Below, one piece after another: positions 1-8,862 of a stretch of 64,000 nucleotides of DNA; positions within the stretch are counted from its first letter, which is position 1; each line of letters begins with the position of its first letter. A model generated the notes under the pieces. It searched no databases. It was not told where the DNA came from and was given only the letters and a program-made list of their open reading frames with translations. The DNA is taken from contig NZ_CP017114.1 in assembly GCF_001720485.1 (NCBI RefSeq), positions 2,728,001 through 2,792,000 of the forward strand, given 5' to 3'. The translations under genes and the position numbers were made by a program. The stretch comes from Cobetia marina. GTDB taxonomy: Bacteria; Pseudomonadota; Gammaproteobacteria; Pseudomonadales; Halomonadaceae.

Positions 1-450
1 GATCTTGCGAACGTCAGGGTACTCGCGGCGAATGCGGTCCTGCAGTGCCTCGAAGATATCCACCACGTTCACGCTGATTTCCGGGGTGATCTCGGCCAGG
101 AAGGTATGCGAGAGAAAGCATGGCACCAGCGCATTCTCGACCTTGCCCTGCATGTCCTTGAGCACGTTGTAGACATAGAACTTGCGGCGCAGCGGGTCAT
201 AGCCCTCTTCCGCGATGCCGGGGCCATCCTCGAAGTGACGTTGTTCGAAGGCGATGTCCACTCGGCGCGGGGGCTTGCAGTACTGGGCCGCTCGCACGGT
301 CTTGAGCAATACATCCGCGCTGCCCAGCGCTCCGAGCCCGCCGACCACACCGTAGCGGGTGACGGTGTCCGGCGCGTTGCGGGGCCCGCCAGCAGCGAGT
401 CCAGCCGCAGAAAGCCGATTGACAGAAAGCCGTGTGGCAGACGCTTCCAT
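1..450 (-). CDS. Aspartate/glutamate racemase family protein (partial, 3' end outside window)
   Basis: The minus-strand frame stays open from an ATG at 450 to the window edge, giving about 150 residues of the N-terminal half. A Rossmann-like start with the GGLGALGSAD motif (near residue 37) matches the GGxGxxATAD opening of PLP-independent Asp/Glu racemases. The later LVPCFLSHTF stretch carries the expected first catalytic cysteine (about residue 110). Such enzymes interconvert L- and D-amino acids through a two-cysteine mechanism; the second cysteine lies off the window. AGGAG sits 9 bases before the ATG. Base composition suggests that the first 22 codons might be read in another frame (see findings), so the N-terminus is uncertain. 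Family assignment is good; the substrate is unknown. Confidence 0.7.
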   Translation of the reverse strand, partial: MEASATRLSVNRLSAAGLAAGGPRNAPDTVTRYGVVGGLGALGSADVLLKTVRAAQYCKPPRRVDIAFEQRHFEDGPGIAEEGYDPLRRKFYVYNVLKDMQGKVENALVPCFLSHTFLAEITPEISVNVVDIFEALQDRIRREYPDVRKI

Positions 451-518
451 GGCGCGATTCTCCTGACCATCTTTGACATGCCTGTCGGCCTGAGGGCGAC
501 AGGTTCCTGGGGAAGGAC

Positions 519-546
519 GACCGGCAGCGCCTCCTGGCTGCCGGTC
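519..546 (-). terminator. Possible terminator hairpin after the dicarboxylate symporter
   Basis: A perfect 10-bp inverted repeat (GACCGGCAGC with an 8-base loop) lies between two minus-strand genes, just beyond the symporter stop codon. The T-rich tail is weak, so termination is only likely. Confidence 0.4.
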
Positions 547-586
547 GGTGGGAAGTGAAGGCCACTTCCCTCCATCAGCGCGACGC

Positions 587-1909
587 TCAGCTCAAGGTCG
601 AACGCATCACGTGCGGGGTGTTGAACACCTCTTCATCGAGTGCCTTCTCGCTCTTGGCGACCAGACAGCTGACCGCGCAGTCACCGGCCACGTTCAGCCC
701 GGTGCGCGCCATGTCGAGTACGCGGTCGATCCCGGCGATGATGGCGACCCCTTCCAGCGGCAGACCGACGGAGGTCAGCACCAGCGACAGCATGATCAGC
801 CCCGCCCCCGGCACGCCCGCCGTGCCGATGGAGCCCAGAGTGGCGGTCATGATGATGGTGACGTACTCGGTCATGCCCAGATCGACACCGTAGGCCTGGG
901 CGATGAACAGCGCGCAGACACCCTGATACAGCGCGGTGCCATCCATGTTGATGGTCGCGCCCAGCGGCAGCACGAAGCTCGAGACGCTGCGCTTGACGCC
1001 CAGATTCTGCTCGGCGGCCATCATGGTCACCGGCAGGGTGCCGGAGCTTGAGGTGCTGGTGAAGGCGAGCATGATCGGCTCGACACTGCCCTGGAAATAC
1101 CGCACGGGATTGAGGCGCGCGACGAAGCGCAGCAGGCCGCCATACACCACCACGGCGTGCACGATGCAGCCCAGATAGACGATGGCGATCACCTTGGCCA
1201 GCGGCGCGAGCATCGCCAGCCCGTAGGTTCCGGCGACCCAGGCCATCAGCGCGAAGACACCGTAGGGCGTGAAGGCGATGACGATGCTGGTCATGCGGTA
1301 GATGATTTCCGCCGCGGATTCGAAGAATACCCGTACCGGACGCGCCTTCTCCCCGACCAGCGTGATGGAGAGGCCGAACAGGATCGCGAAGACGATGATC
1401 TGCAGCACATTGCCCTCGGCGAAGGCCTCGACGGCATTGGTCGGCACTAGGCCAAGCAATGTCTCGACGGCGGTCGGCGCTTCCCGCACCTCGACACCGG
1501 CGGCGCTGCCCAGGTCGATGCCCACGCCCGGCTGGAAGAGAGCCGCCAGCCCCAGGCCGATGGTGATCGCCACCGCCGTCATGCCCAGATACAGCCCCAG
1601 TGTCTTGAGACTCAGTCGCCCCAGGCGGGCAAGGTTGTCGAGCGATGCCACGCCGGTGACCAGCGAGACGAAGACCAGCGGCACGATCAGCATCTTGATC
1701 GCGCGGATGAACAGATCCCCCAGCGGCTTGATGTCGGCGGCGATATCGGCGCGGCCGGTCTGGTTGAGCAGGATGCCCAACCCAAGGCCCAGCACCAGTG
1801 CAATGAAGATCTGTTTCCAGAGCGGCAAGCCTGTCCACGGGGACAGCAAGCGCGCGACGGGACCGGGGGTGCGCGAATCGCGCTCGGCGAACGAATCAGT
1901 ATCAGCCAT
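587..1909 (-). CDS. Dicarboxylate/amino acid:cation symporter (DAACS family)
   Basis: An inner-membrane secondary transporter of about 440 residues, the normal length for the GltP/DctA/SstT family, which takes up glutamate, aspartate or C4-dicarboxylates with Na+ or H+. Hydrophobic helices run through the protein. Family hallmarks are visible: a serine-rich re-entrant loop (TSTSSSGTLP, central) and the substrate and cation site NMDGTALYQG followed by GxAGVPGAG. The ATG at 1909 is preferred because AGCAGGG lies 9 bases upstream; an in-frame ATG at 1930 would add seven residues but lacks a ribosome site. It precedes the racemase gene on the same strand by 137 bases, so a link to acidic amino acid use is plausible but not shown. 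Confidence 0.9.
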   Translation of the reverse strand: MADTDSFAERDSRTPGPVARLLSPWTGLPLWKQIFIALVLGLGLGILLNQTGRADIAADIKPLGDLFIRAIKMLIVPLVFVSLVTGVASLDNLARLGRLSLKTLGLYLGMTAVAITIGLGLAALFQPGVGIDLGSAAGVEVREAPTAVETLLGLVPTNAVEAFAEGNVLQIIVFAILFGLSITLVGEKARPVRVFFESAAEIIYRMTSIVIAFTPYGVFALMAWVAGTYGLAMLAPLAKVIAIVYLGCIVHAVVVYGGLLRFVARLNPVRYFQGSVEPIMLAFTSTSSSGTLPVTMMAAEQNLGVKRSVSSFVLPLGATINMDGTALYQGVCALFIAQAYGVDLGMTEYVTIIMTATLGSIGTAGVPGAGLIMLSLVLTSVGLPLEGVAIIAGIDRVLDMARTGLNVAGDCAVSCLVAKSEKALDEEVFNTPHVMRSTLS

Positions 1910-2254
1910 GAGGTAAACCCTGCTTGTCATTGTTGTTTGCTGCGCGTTGAGGCGACGCAGAATGCGGGGTCATGGTGATACAGCGCGAACAGATCCGACC
2001 AATTCTTTATTTTGATTTTCCATGCAAGATTTGCATGACGATGCCGCGATGGGGCTCGACGGGCAGTGAGAAGGTGCCAGAAACGCGAGAACCCCGCTCC
2101 AGGAGCGGGGTTCTGATCAGACATTGCCGGCGACAACAGGCACGCAGGCTGTGTCATCCAGTGTCGCTGAGTTTCAAGACCGAGTTTAAAGACCGAGTTT
2201 CAAGACCGAGTGTTCAGCCGTGCAGACGGAAGTGACAGGCTCGGGATCGACACG
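1910..2254. other. Intergenic stretch with hairpin and short direct repeats
   Basis: No gene is recognised. It holds a strong inverted repeat at 2088-2114 (12-bp stem around AGAACCCCGCTC, without a T-tract on either side) that may end the betaine-binding-protein transcript. It also holds three 13-base direct repeats at 2169-2207. Confidence 0.5.
2169..2207. repeat. Three tandem 13-bp repeats
   Basis: Units read GAGTTTCAAGACC, GAGTTTAAAGACC and GAGTTTCAAGACC, back to back in a gene-free stretch. The period is not a multiple of three. Confidence 0.8.
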
Positions 2255-3244
2255 TCAGGCGTCCGGCAGGCCAAGCGCCTTCTGCACGGCAGGCCAGGCG
2301 GGCTCGCCATCTCGAGTGGTCACCCCTTCCAGCCAGCCCTTTACCTTGGCAGGATTGGCCTTCATCCAGGTGCCAGCCACCTCTTCCTGCGGGCGCTCTT
2401 CCTTGCCAAAGCCATAGATCAGCTCGCTCTGCTCCTCGGAGGTGAAGGCGATCTGGTCCAGGAAGACGGTGGCGTTGGGATGCGCTTGCGACCATGCCTT
2501 GTTGGCCAGGGTCTTCACGTCACTGGCGCCGCCACCCGGGCCCCACAGGTCCTTGGGGTCCTCCAGGAAGACCATGTCGTATTCGACCCCCATCCAGTGC
2601 GGGGTCCAGCCGACGAACATGACCCACTCATCGCGCTTGATGGCATTGGCCACCGTCCCCAGCATGCCGGCGGTGGAGGATTCCTTGAGGTCCCAGTCAC
2701 CCAGCCCGTAGATGTCTTCGTCGACGGCACGGTTGGCGATCTCGCTGGAGCCCGAGCCGATCTCGATGGAGTAGATGGTCTTGTCGAACTTGTCGGCGAA
2801 TTCCGGCTTGTCGACATCGTTCAGTGAGGTGACGCCGGCTTCGGCCACATAACGCGGTACGGCGAAATTGGCTCGCGCGCCGTTCACGTTGTTGCCCAGA
2901 TCGACCATGGCGCCTTTTTCCATCGCCGCGTTGTACATGGTGCTCTGCCCCGGCAGCCAGGCGGCCAGATAGACATCCACTTCCCCGAGCGAGATGCCTT
3001 CATAGGTGATCTGCGCGCCCAGCTGACGCGTGGTGGGGGAATAACCCAGCGCCTCGAAGATCTCGGAGGCGATTTCGGTCTTCATGGTCACGCCAGGCCA
3101 CGGCGGCGCCGCGAATACCACACTGGCATCTTCCGCGGCGCTTGCCGGTGCCGAGAGGGTCGCCAGCAGCAGGCCACTGCCCGCCAGCGCCATGCGCAGC
3201 GGAAGGGGTTTCATCAGGTGGGACTTGGTGAAGGGGGACGACAT
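2255..3244 (-). CDS. Glycine betaine/choline-type ABC transporter substrate-binding protein (OpuAC/ProX family)
   Basis: A 329-residue periplasmic binding protein. A signal peptide ends at the ASAAE site near residue 37, followed by an OpuAC-type domain. VFAAPPWPGVTMKTEIASEI at the start of the mature protein and the later VMFVGWTPHWM stretch are typical. Aromatic residues in such positions form the cage that binds quaternary ammonium compounds in this family. No permease or ATPase gene is adjacent, so it either serves a transporter encoded elsewhere or is an orphan receptor. Start at 3244 is supported by GAGGA about 9 bases upstream. Ligand (betaine, proline betaine, choline) cannot be told from sequence. 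Confidence 0.85.
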   Translation of the reverse strand: MSSPFTKSHLMKPLPLRMALAGSGLLLATLSAPASAAEDASVVFAAPPWPGVTMKTEIASEIFEALGYSPTTRQLGAQITYEGISLGEVDVYLAAWLPGQSTMYNAAMEKGAMVDLGNNVNGARANFAVPRYVAEAGVTSLNDVDKPEFADKFDKTIYSIEIGSGSSEIANRAVDEDIYGLGDWDLKESSTAGMLGTVANAIKRDEWVMFVGWTPHWMGVEYDMVFLEDPKDLWGPGGGASDVKTLANKAWSQAHPNATVFLDQIAFTSEEQSELIYGFGKEERPQEEVAGTWMKANPAKVKGWLEGVTTRDGEPAWPAVQKALGLPDA

Positions 3245-3551
3245 AGTGGATTTTCCTCGTTGTTGTTATGGAGACGCCATTGTCATGAAAATACTGGAAA
3301 CAAGCGTTTGATTGAAGACGATCTCAGTATAAATTTCACTTCTGCAAAACGCGCTTCCTGCAAAGAATTCACAATACGAGCAGACAACGCTTACCTTAAG
3401 CGCGATCGTTGGATCGATACAAGGCTCGGCGGCCAACGACGCGCATGAAAAAGCCCCCGCCACTGAAGAAAAATGACGGGGGCTTTTCATGACGATATGG
3501 CGCTGATGGTCAGAAGCTAACAATCAGACGCTGACAATCAGACGCTGACAA
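3245..3551. other. Intergenic: upstream region of binding protein, rsuA terminator and repeat array
   Basis: No gene is seen. The AT-richer part near 3300-3380 probably holds the promoter of the binding protein gene; the rsuA terminator is at 3448-3488 and a 14-base repeat array starts at 3510. Confidence 0.5.
3448..3488 (-). terminator. Rho-independent terminator of the rsuA operon
   Basis: Read on the minus strand, a GC-rich stem (AAGCCCCCG pairing with CGGGGGCTT) is followed by a T-run. It lies about 60 bases after the rsuA stop. Confidence 0.85.
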
Positions 3552-3565
3552 TCAGAAGCTGGCGA
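3510..3565. repeat. Four tandem 14-bp repeats at the 3' end of rsuA
   Basis: Units TCAGAAGCTAACAA, TCAGACGCTGACAA (twice) and TCAGAAGCTGGCGA follow one another. The last unit contains the rsuA stop codon and its final codons, so the array looks like outward duplication of the gene end. Confidence 0.85.
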
Positions 3566-4253
3566 TCTCTTCCGGACGCAGGAAGCGACATTCGCCGGGT
3601 TCCAGCTCCGGGTCCAGCTCCACGTCGCCGATGGCTTCGCGGTGCAGGGCTTCGACATGATTGCCGATGGCCGCGAACATGCGCTTGACCTGATGATAGC
3701 GGCCTTCGGTGATCCACAGCAGACCCACGGTGGCCGTTTCCATCTCCAGGCGTGCCGGACGCGTCGGCTTCTCTTCGCCGTCCAGCATCAGGCCGTGTTC
3801 GAAATCTTCCACGGCACGCGCCAGCTCATCCCCTTCCAGCGGGCGCGCCAGGGTCACGCGATAACGCTTGGCACAGGCTTTCTTGGGTGAGGTGACGCGG
3901 TGGTTCCACTGGCCGTCATCCGTCATCAACACCAGACCGGTGGTGTCGACATCGAGACGCCCGACGATGCTCAGGCGCTCGACATTGGGCAGCTCGATCA
4001 GGTCGTGCGCGCGCTCATACAGGCCCGGCTTGGTGGTGCATTCGACATTGGCCGGCTTGTGGAGCATCAGATAGCGCAGGCCCATCAGTTCCAGGTGCTC
4101 GCCGTTCCATTCGACGCGCATGCCATCCTTGACGGCACGCGCGGTGTTCTTGACTACCTCACCATCCACGGTGACATCGCCGCGATGCACGACCTTCTTG
4201 GCATCGCTGCGGCTGAGATCCGTGGTTTCGGTAAGGAATTTGTCCAGGCGCAT
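3552..4253 (-). CDS. rsuA: 16S rRNA pseudouridine(516) synthase RsuA
   Basis: A 233-residue enzyme that isomerises uridine 516 of 16S rRNA. An N-terminal S4-like RNA-binding domain (MRLDKFL..., about residues 1-60) is followed by the pseudouridine synthase core with GRLDVDTTGL, in which the catalytic aspartate is Asp101. The C-terminal TEGRYHQVKRM motif is also characteristic. The start at 4253 has GGAGG 6 bases upstream. Its ATG shares one base with the stop of the upstream amidase gene (TGATG), implying translational coupling. A clear terminator follows. Confidence 0.92.
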   Translation of the reverse strand: MRLDKFLTETTDLSRSDAKKVVHRGDVTVDGEVVKNTARAVKDGMRVEWNGEHLELMGLRYLMLHKPANVECTTKPGLYERAHDLIELPNVERLSIVGRLDVDTTGLVLMTDDGQWNHRVTSPKKACAKRYRVTLARPLEGDELARAVEDFEHGLMLDGEEKPTRPARLEMETATVGLLWITEGRYHQVKRMFAAIGNHVEALHREAIGDVELDPELEPGECRFLRPEEIASF

Positions 4254-5146
4254 CAGGCCTCCAGAGTGAAATGATCGGCGTCCATCCACGCCGGAAACTT
4301 GGTTCGAAACTCGTCGAGGGCGCCGCGTTCAAGCGTCACCGTCTCGATGAAGGGTTGGTCTGGCGAGGGGTCGAGGATGGGCTCGCCCTTGTAATCGCAG
4401 ACCATGGAATCGCCGGTATAGTGCAGCCCGTTGGCATCGTCACCCACTCGGTTGACGCCCACCACATAGGCCAGATTCTCAATGGCGCGCGCCTGAAGCA
4501 GGGTGCGCCACGGATGCCGCCGTACGCCCGGCCAATTGGCCACGCACAGCAGCAGGTCATATTCGAAGGCGCTGCCGGTGGCACACTCCGCCGCGCTCAT
4601 GCCGCCAATCACGGGGCGTTGACGCAGCCAGGTCGGGAAGCGCAGGTCATAGCAGACGGACAGCTGGATCCGGAAGCCGTTGAGCTCGACGATCACCCGC
4701 TCATTGCCCATGCCATAACGCTCATGCTCGCCTGCCATGCGAAACAGATGGCGCTTGTCGTAATGCCTCAGCTCACCACTCGGCGTGGCCCACAGCATGC
4801 GGTTGTAGCACTCGTCTCCCTCGAGTACCGCAATGCTGCCCGTCATCACGCAACCGCGCGCGACCGCCTGCGCCTTGAGCCAGGCGACACTCTCGCTGGT
4901 CTCCATCGGCTCGGCCATCTCACGGGAATTCATGGTGAAGCCGGTGGCGAACATCTCGGGCAGCACGATGAGGTCGGTCAGGGCATTGTGGCCGTCAGGG
5001 TCGGCCGTCAGGCCAGCGGCGTCCAGCTGCTCGCCCAGCAGGCGACAGTTCTCTGCCGGGTCTTCCCAGCGCAGATCGGCCTGCACCAGGCTGACGCGCA
5101 ACTTGCCTGCGTCTTCCCACGTTGCTGATGGATTCGTCACTGTCAT
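4253..5146 (-). CDS. Carbon-nitrogen hydrolase, omega-amidase (YafV/Nit2-like)
   Basis: A 297-residue cytoplasmic nitrilase-superfamily hydrolase with the Glu-Lys-Cys triad at Glu64 (LPEMF), Lys131 (YDKRHLF) and Cys165 (SVCYDLRFP). This pattern and length fit YafV/Nit2 omega-amidases, which deaminate alpha-ketoglutaramate and alpha-ketosuccinamate and so salvage transamination products. The ATG at 5146 has GGGAG 6 bases upstream; earlier in-frame ATGs at 5170 and 5233 are possible. It is translationally coupled to rsuA. The substrate is inferred from the family. Confidence 0.85.
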   Translation of the reverse strand: MTVTNPSATWEDAGKLRVSLVQADLRWEDPAENCRLLGEQLDAAGLTADPDGHNALTDLIVLPEMFATGFTMNSREMAEPMETSESVAWLKAQAVARGCVMTGSIAVLEGDECYNRMLWATPSGELRHYDKRHLFRMAGEHERYGMGNERVIVELNGFRIQLSVCYDLRFPTWLRQRPVIGGMSAAECATGSAFEYDLLLCVANWPGVRRHPWRTLLQARAIENLAYVVGVNRVGDDANGLHYTGDSMVCDYKGEPILDPSPDQPFIETVTLERGALDEFRTKFPAWMDADHFTLEA

Positions 5147-5550
5147 GCCGTCTCCCTGATCCTCGGTCATCTTGCCCTCATGCCGCCCTCCCGGGACACG
5201 CCTTGCGGGTGATGGAGGGCGTGAGGCCTGCATGCCATCGCGAGCATGAATGCGCCCATTCTACCGTCTGTGGCGCTCAGATGTGAGAGGCAATGCGGGA
5301 ACTGGCCGACAACTCCGCGCGGCTCAGCCAGCGGATGTGTGCATGAGTCGCCGATGATATATTGACCATCTACATGCTGCCGCGGCCTGAAGGCGCGACG
5401 CAGGCCATCGCTTCCCCTTATGCTGATGTTGCGCGGGGCTTGATGCCGGCTCCGTCAGCATCGGCTGATGAAGCTCGGCGCATGGACCTCGGTCCGCTTG
5501 TCGCCCACGCGCGCTGTCACCCCCACTCATTCGTGCTCCAGGAGCCCTGC
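5147..5550. other. Intergenic region between divergent genes
   Basis: It separates the omega-amidase (minus) from the DUF1904 gene (plus) and must hold both promoters. I could not pick out a convincing promoter, operator or terminator. Confidence 0.4.
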
Positions 5551-5904
5551 ATGCCTCAGCTTCGCTTCCATGGCGTTACCCCCGCCCGTCTCGCCCCCGT
5601 CTCGCGCACGCTTGTCGACCAGCTCAGTGAGGCCACGGCGACGCCGCGCGATGAGTTCACGCTGGAGTGCATCAGCACGCAATATGTCTTCGACGGCCAG
5701 ACGGTGGATGCCTTTCCCTTCGTCGAGGTGCTGTGGTTCGAACGCGGCCAGCAGGTCCGTGACGTCTGTGGCGAGGCCATCCACCAGGCAATGCGCGAAG
5801 CCGGCTACCCCGAGGCCGAGACCTTCTTCCTCGCGCTGAGCCCCTCGGGCTACTACATCGCGGGCAAGCCACTGGCTCAGGATGGCGAGAGTGGCTCGCG
5901 ATGA
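5551..5904 (+). CDS. DUF1904 family protein
   Basis: A small protein of 117 residues. MPQLRFHGV at the start, the DEFTLECIST segment, FPFVEVLWFERGQ in the middle and FFLALSPSGYYIAGKPL at the end match the DUF1904 family, whose fold resembles tautomerases and whose function is not known. Start at 5551 is set by GGAG 7 bases upstream. Its stop overlaps the rarD start by four bases (ATGA), so the two are co-translated. No signal peptide. Confidence 0.75.
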   Translation: MPQLRFHGVTPARLAPVSRTLVDQLSEATATPRDEFTLECISTQYVFDGQTVDAFPFVEVLWFERGQQVRDVCGEAIHQAMREAGYPEAETFFLALSPSGYYIAGKPLAQDGESGSR

Positions 5905-6881
5905 GCCAGGCGCAGAGCTCGCCCGAGAGCGATGAAGCGGCAGCCCTGGCCCGTCGCGAAGGCCTCAAGGGGGTCGGCTACGGCCTGACGGCCTATGCCA
6001 TGTGGGGCTGCTTTCCGCTGTACTTCGCGCTGTTTTCCGGCATCCCCGCCTGGGAGGTGTTGCTGCACCGCATCCTGTGGAGCTGCGTGTTTCTCATCCT
6101 CCTGATCAGCCTGCTGAAGCGCTGGTCACCGATTCGCAGCGCATTGTCCAGGCCACGGCAACTATGGCCGGGGCTGGCGTGCGCCTTGTTGATCGCGGCC
6201 AACTGGGGGATCTACATCTTCGCGGTGGAGCAGCATGAAGTGCTGCAGGCAAGCCTCGGCTACTTTCTGACGCCATTGGTCAACGTGGCACTGGGCATGC
6301 TGGTACTCAAGGAACGCCTGACTCGCCTGCAGGGCGTGGCGCTGGGGCTGGCGGCGCTGGGCCTGAGTCTGCAGTTTCTCAATCTCTCCGAGCTGCCCTG
6401 GATCACCCTCTCGCTGGCGCTGTCCTTCGGCACCTACGGGCTGCTGCGCAAGCGTGTCGCGCTGGATGGCCTATCGGGGCTGTTCGTCGAGACGCTGATG
6501 CTGGCGCCCCTCGCCCTGCTGTTGATCGCGGGTCTGTGGCAAGCAGGCGAGTCACGCTTTCTGGCCACGGGCATCGGCCCGCTGGAGCTGCCCGCCAGCG
6601 TGCTGCTGATGTCCAGCGGTATCCTGACGGCGCTCCCGCTGCTGGCCTTTGCCGGCGCGGCACGCCGCCTGCGCCTCGCCACCGTCGGCTTTCTGATGTA
6701 CATCAACCCGAGCATGCAGTTCGCCATCGCGTTGCTGGTATTCCACGAGACCTTGCAGCCCTCGATGCTGCTCACCTTCGTGTTGATATGGTCAGGCCTG
6801 GCGCTCTATTCGACCTCGACCCTGCTGGCACATCGCGCCGAAAGCCGCAGCCGACGGGCACTCAAGGGCGGCACCTCGTGA
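5901..6881 (+). CDS. rarD: EamA family transporter RarD
   Basis: An inner-membrane protein of 326 residues with ten predicted hydrophobic helices. GVGYGLTAYAMWGCFPLYF at the N-terminus and NWGIYIFAVEQHEVLQASLGYF in the third and fourth helices are diagnostic of RarD, a member of the drug/metabolite exporter superfamily. The transported compound is unknown in bacteria generally. It overlaps the DUF1904 gene by ATGA, which explains the weak ribosome site, and is followed closely by the YihY gene on the same strand. Confidence 0.88.
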   Translation: MSQAQSSPESDEAAALARREGLKGVGYGLTAYAMWGCFPLYFALFSGIPAWEVLLHRILWSCVFLILLISLLKRWSPIRSALSRPRQLWPGLACALLIAANWGIYIFAVEQHEVLQASLGYFLTPLVNVALGMLVLKERLTRLQGVALGLAALGLSLQFLNLSELPWITLSLALSFGTYGLLRKRVALDGLSGLFVETLMLAPLALLLIAGLWQAGESRFLATGIGPLELPASVLLMSSGILTALPLLAFAGAARRLRLATVGFLMYINPSMQFAIALLVFHETLQPSMLLTFVLIWSGLALYSTSTLLAHRAESRSRRALKGGTS

Positions 6882-6918
6882 CGCCTTGCCAGTCCACCGA
6901 CTCTCCAGGAGGCCATTG

Positions 6919-7941
6919 ATGCCGGACACGGCTGACGATACCTGGCGCGCGCGACTACTGCGCTTTCTCCCCCGCCTGATCGCCTTCGCCTGGCGGGTAC
7001 TGGGCCAGTTCATCGCCAATCGTGGCGTACTGCTGGCGGGGGGAGTGGGCTACAACATCCTGCTCTCCAGCGTGCCGTTGTTCGCCCTGAGCTGCGTATT
7101 GCTGACGCATCTGGTCGATGAGTCACGTCTGATGAGCATCATCGCCATCCAGGTCCAGCATCTGGGACCCGGGCAGGAAGACGTGCTGCTGGATGCCGTG
7201 CGCAAGCTGCTGGACAACCGTGACGTGATCAGCTGGATCGGGATGGGGGGCTTGCTGTTCTTCGCCGGGCTGGCCTTTCGCATGCTGGAGGATGCCATCG
7301 CGCTGATCTTTCATCAGCACCCGGTGATTCGCAAACGCAGTGCCTGGATCTCGGCCCTGCTGCCCTATGCCTTCGTGATGGTACTGGGGGCTGGCCTGCT
7401 GGCACTGACCCTGCTGGTGGCACTGGCCTCGGCGATGAATGATGCCCTGACCCTGCTGACGGGTATCGAGGTCACTCTTGGCGAAGCGGGCAGTGAAGTG
7501 ATCTACCTGATCAGCATCGTCGGCATGTTCGGGCTGTTCAGCGCCATCTACAAGATCCTGCCCCAGACACGCGTCTCCACTCGCCGTGCACTGGTCGGCG
7601 GGCTGGTCGCGGCGACCCTGTGGGAGCTGACACGTCTGGCGCTGAGCTGGTACTTCACTCACCTGTCCTTCGTGGGCGCCATCTATGGCTCGCTGGCCAC
7701 CTTGATCGTGTTGCTGCTGGGCCTGGAGGTTGGCGCCATCATCCTGCTGCTTGGCGCTCAGGTGATCGCGGAACTCGAGCAATGCTCACGCGAGAACATC
7801 CGCTGGTACCGCACGCCCAGCCGTACCCCTCTGACGCGTCTGCAATCCCGCCGCAACGCCATGCAACATGCCGGGGCGATCAGCGAAGAGGAACTGCCAC
7901 CCGATGAGCCAGATGATGCGAAAAGGCCCGACGAACGCTGA
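6919..7941 (+). CDS. YihY/virulence factor BrkB family membrane protein
   Basis: A 340-residue protein with six or so hydrophobic helices. GGVGYNILLSSVPLFAL near the N-terminus and the ILPQTRVSTRRALVGGLVAA and FVGAIYGSLATLIVLLLGLE stretches are typical of the YihY/BrkB family, once mis-called ribonuclease BN. Its role is unknown. The ATG at 6919 has a perfect AGGAGG 7 bases upstream; an upstream TTG at 6886 is rejected. It lies 37 bases after rarD and is followed by a terminator, so DUF1904-rarD-yihY probably form one unit. Confidence 0.85.
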   Translation: MPDTADDTWRARLLRFLPRLIAFAWRVLGQFIANRGVLLAGGVGYNILLSSVPLFALSCVLLTHLVDESRLMSIIAIQVQHLGPGQEDVLLDAVRKLLDNRDVISWIGMGGLLFFAGLAFRMLEDAIALIFHQHPVIRKRSAWISALLPYAFVMVLGAGLLALTLLVALASAMNDALTLLTGIEVTLGEAGSEVIYLISIVGMFGLFSAIYKILPQTRVSTRRALVGGLVAATLWELTRLALSWYFTHLSFVGAIYGSLATLIVLLLGLEVGAIILLLGAQVIAELEQCSRENIRWYRTPSRTPLTRLQSRRNAMQHAGAISEEELPPDEPDDAKRPDER

Positions 7942-7999
7942 CCGGAATGGAAGCGGATGGAGATAGGGCTAGAGAGAAATGGAAAGAGAGATACCACGC

Positions 8000-8027
8000 A
8001 AAAAACCGCCCCTCAGGGCGGTTTTTT
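8000..8027. terminator. Bidirectional terminator
   Basis: An A-run, a stem of ACCGCCC/GGGCGGT with a short loop, then a T-run. It serves the plus-strand yihY unit and, in reverse, the converging osmC gene. Confidence 0.9.
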
Positions 8028-8112
8028 CATTGGCGCAACCTCCTGCTGAGGTGATGCGCCTTCACGCCATAGCTGCCTCACCCAAAAGAGCCGAGGGTAG
8101 CTGGCAAGCGTC

Positions 8113-8544
8113 TCAGCTGTCGAGAGACGCCTCAAGGGTGATCTCGGCAGTGAACAGCTTGGAGATCGGGCAGCCGGCCTTGGCCTTCTCGGCGGTCGCC
8201 TGGAAGTCCGCGTCACTGATGCCCGGCACCTTGGCCTTGGTCACCAGCGCGATCCTGGTGACGCTGAAACCGCTGTCATCCTTGTCCAGATGCACGGTCG
8301 CGCGGGTATCGATGGCGCTCGGCTCATGGCCTGCCTCTCCCAGCATCATCGACAGCGCCATGGAGAAGCAGCTGGCATGCGCTGCGCCGATCAGCTCTTC
8401 AGGATTGGTACCCGCGCCGTCTTCGAAACGCGTATTGAAACCATAGGGCTGATCCTTGAGGGCACCGCTTTCACTGCTGACGGTACCTTTACCCTGCTTG
8501 ACGCTACCTTCCCAATGCGCGGAACCGGTTTTCTTGATCGTCAT
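8113..8544 (-). CDS. OsmC family peroxiredoxin
   Basis: A 143-residue cytoplasmic thiol peroxidase of the OsmC/Ohr family, which reduces organic hydroperoxides. Both redox cysteines are present: Cys59 in AAHASCFSMAL and Cys124 in KAGCPISKL. NPEELIGAAHASC and the TRFEDGAGTNP lead match OsmC rather than Ohr. Start at 8544 is supported by AAGGAGA 6 bases upstream. It stands alone between terminator and intergenic DNA. Confidence 0.9.
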   Translation of the reverse strand: MTIKKTGSAHWEGSVKQGKGTVSSESGALKDQPYGFNTRFEDGAGTNPEELIGAAHASCFSMALSMMLGEAGHEPSAIDTRATVHLDKDDSGFSVTRIALVTKAKVPGISDADFQATAEKAKAGCPISKLFTAEITLEASLDS

Positions 8545-8862
8545 GCGTGTCTCCTTGACTGGGTGAACTCTCAGGGGGCCGTTGCCCTCTCCCCATCACA
8601 TTGTCATGCCAGGCGACGACTTCAAGGGCCCGACACCAGATAACCGCCCTGACCACCGGATACGCAAGCCACCTCACCTGCCAGCGATGCAGGAACGTCA
8701 GCGAGAGTTGATTTCTCGTCATCTGCCCCGATCTCTGTTCCATCAGCGTCCAGTACAGCGCAACGGCTGGATGTCTCTTGCACAACGAGCAAGCACTCAT
8801 TGACTTGCTCACGGAATGGCCTGGCCCATGCTCCACGCCGTTTCCCCAAAGGAGCACTCGAC
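8545..8862. other. Intergenic region between divergent osmC and a small secreted-protein gene
   Basis: It should hold two divergent promoters. No operator, RNA gene or credible short gene was recognised; overlapping frames here have no recognisable protein character. Confidence 0.4.
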
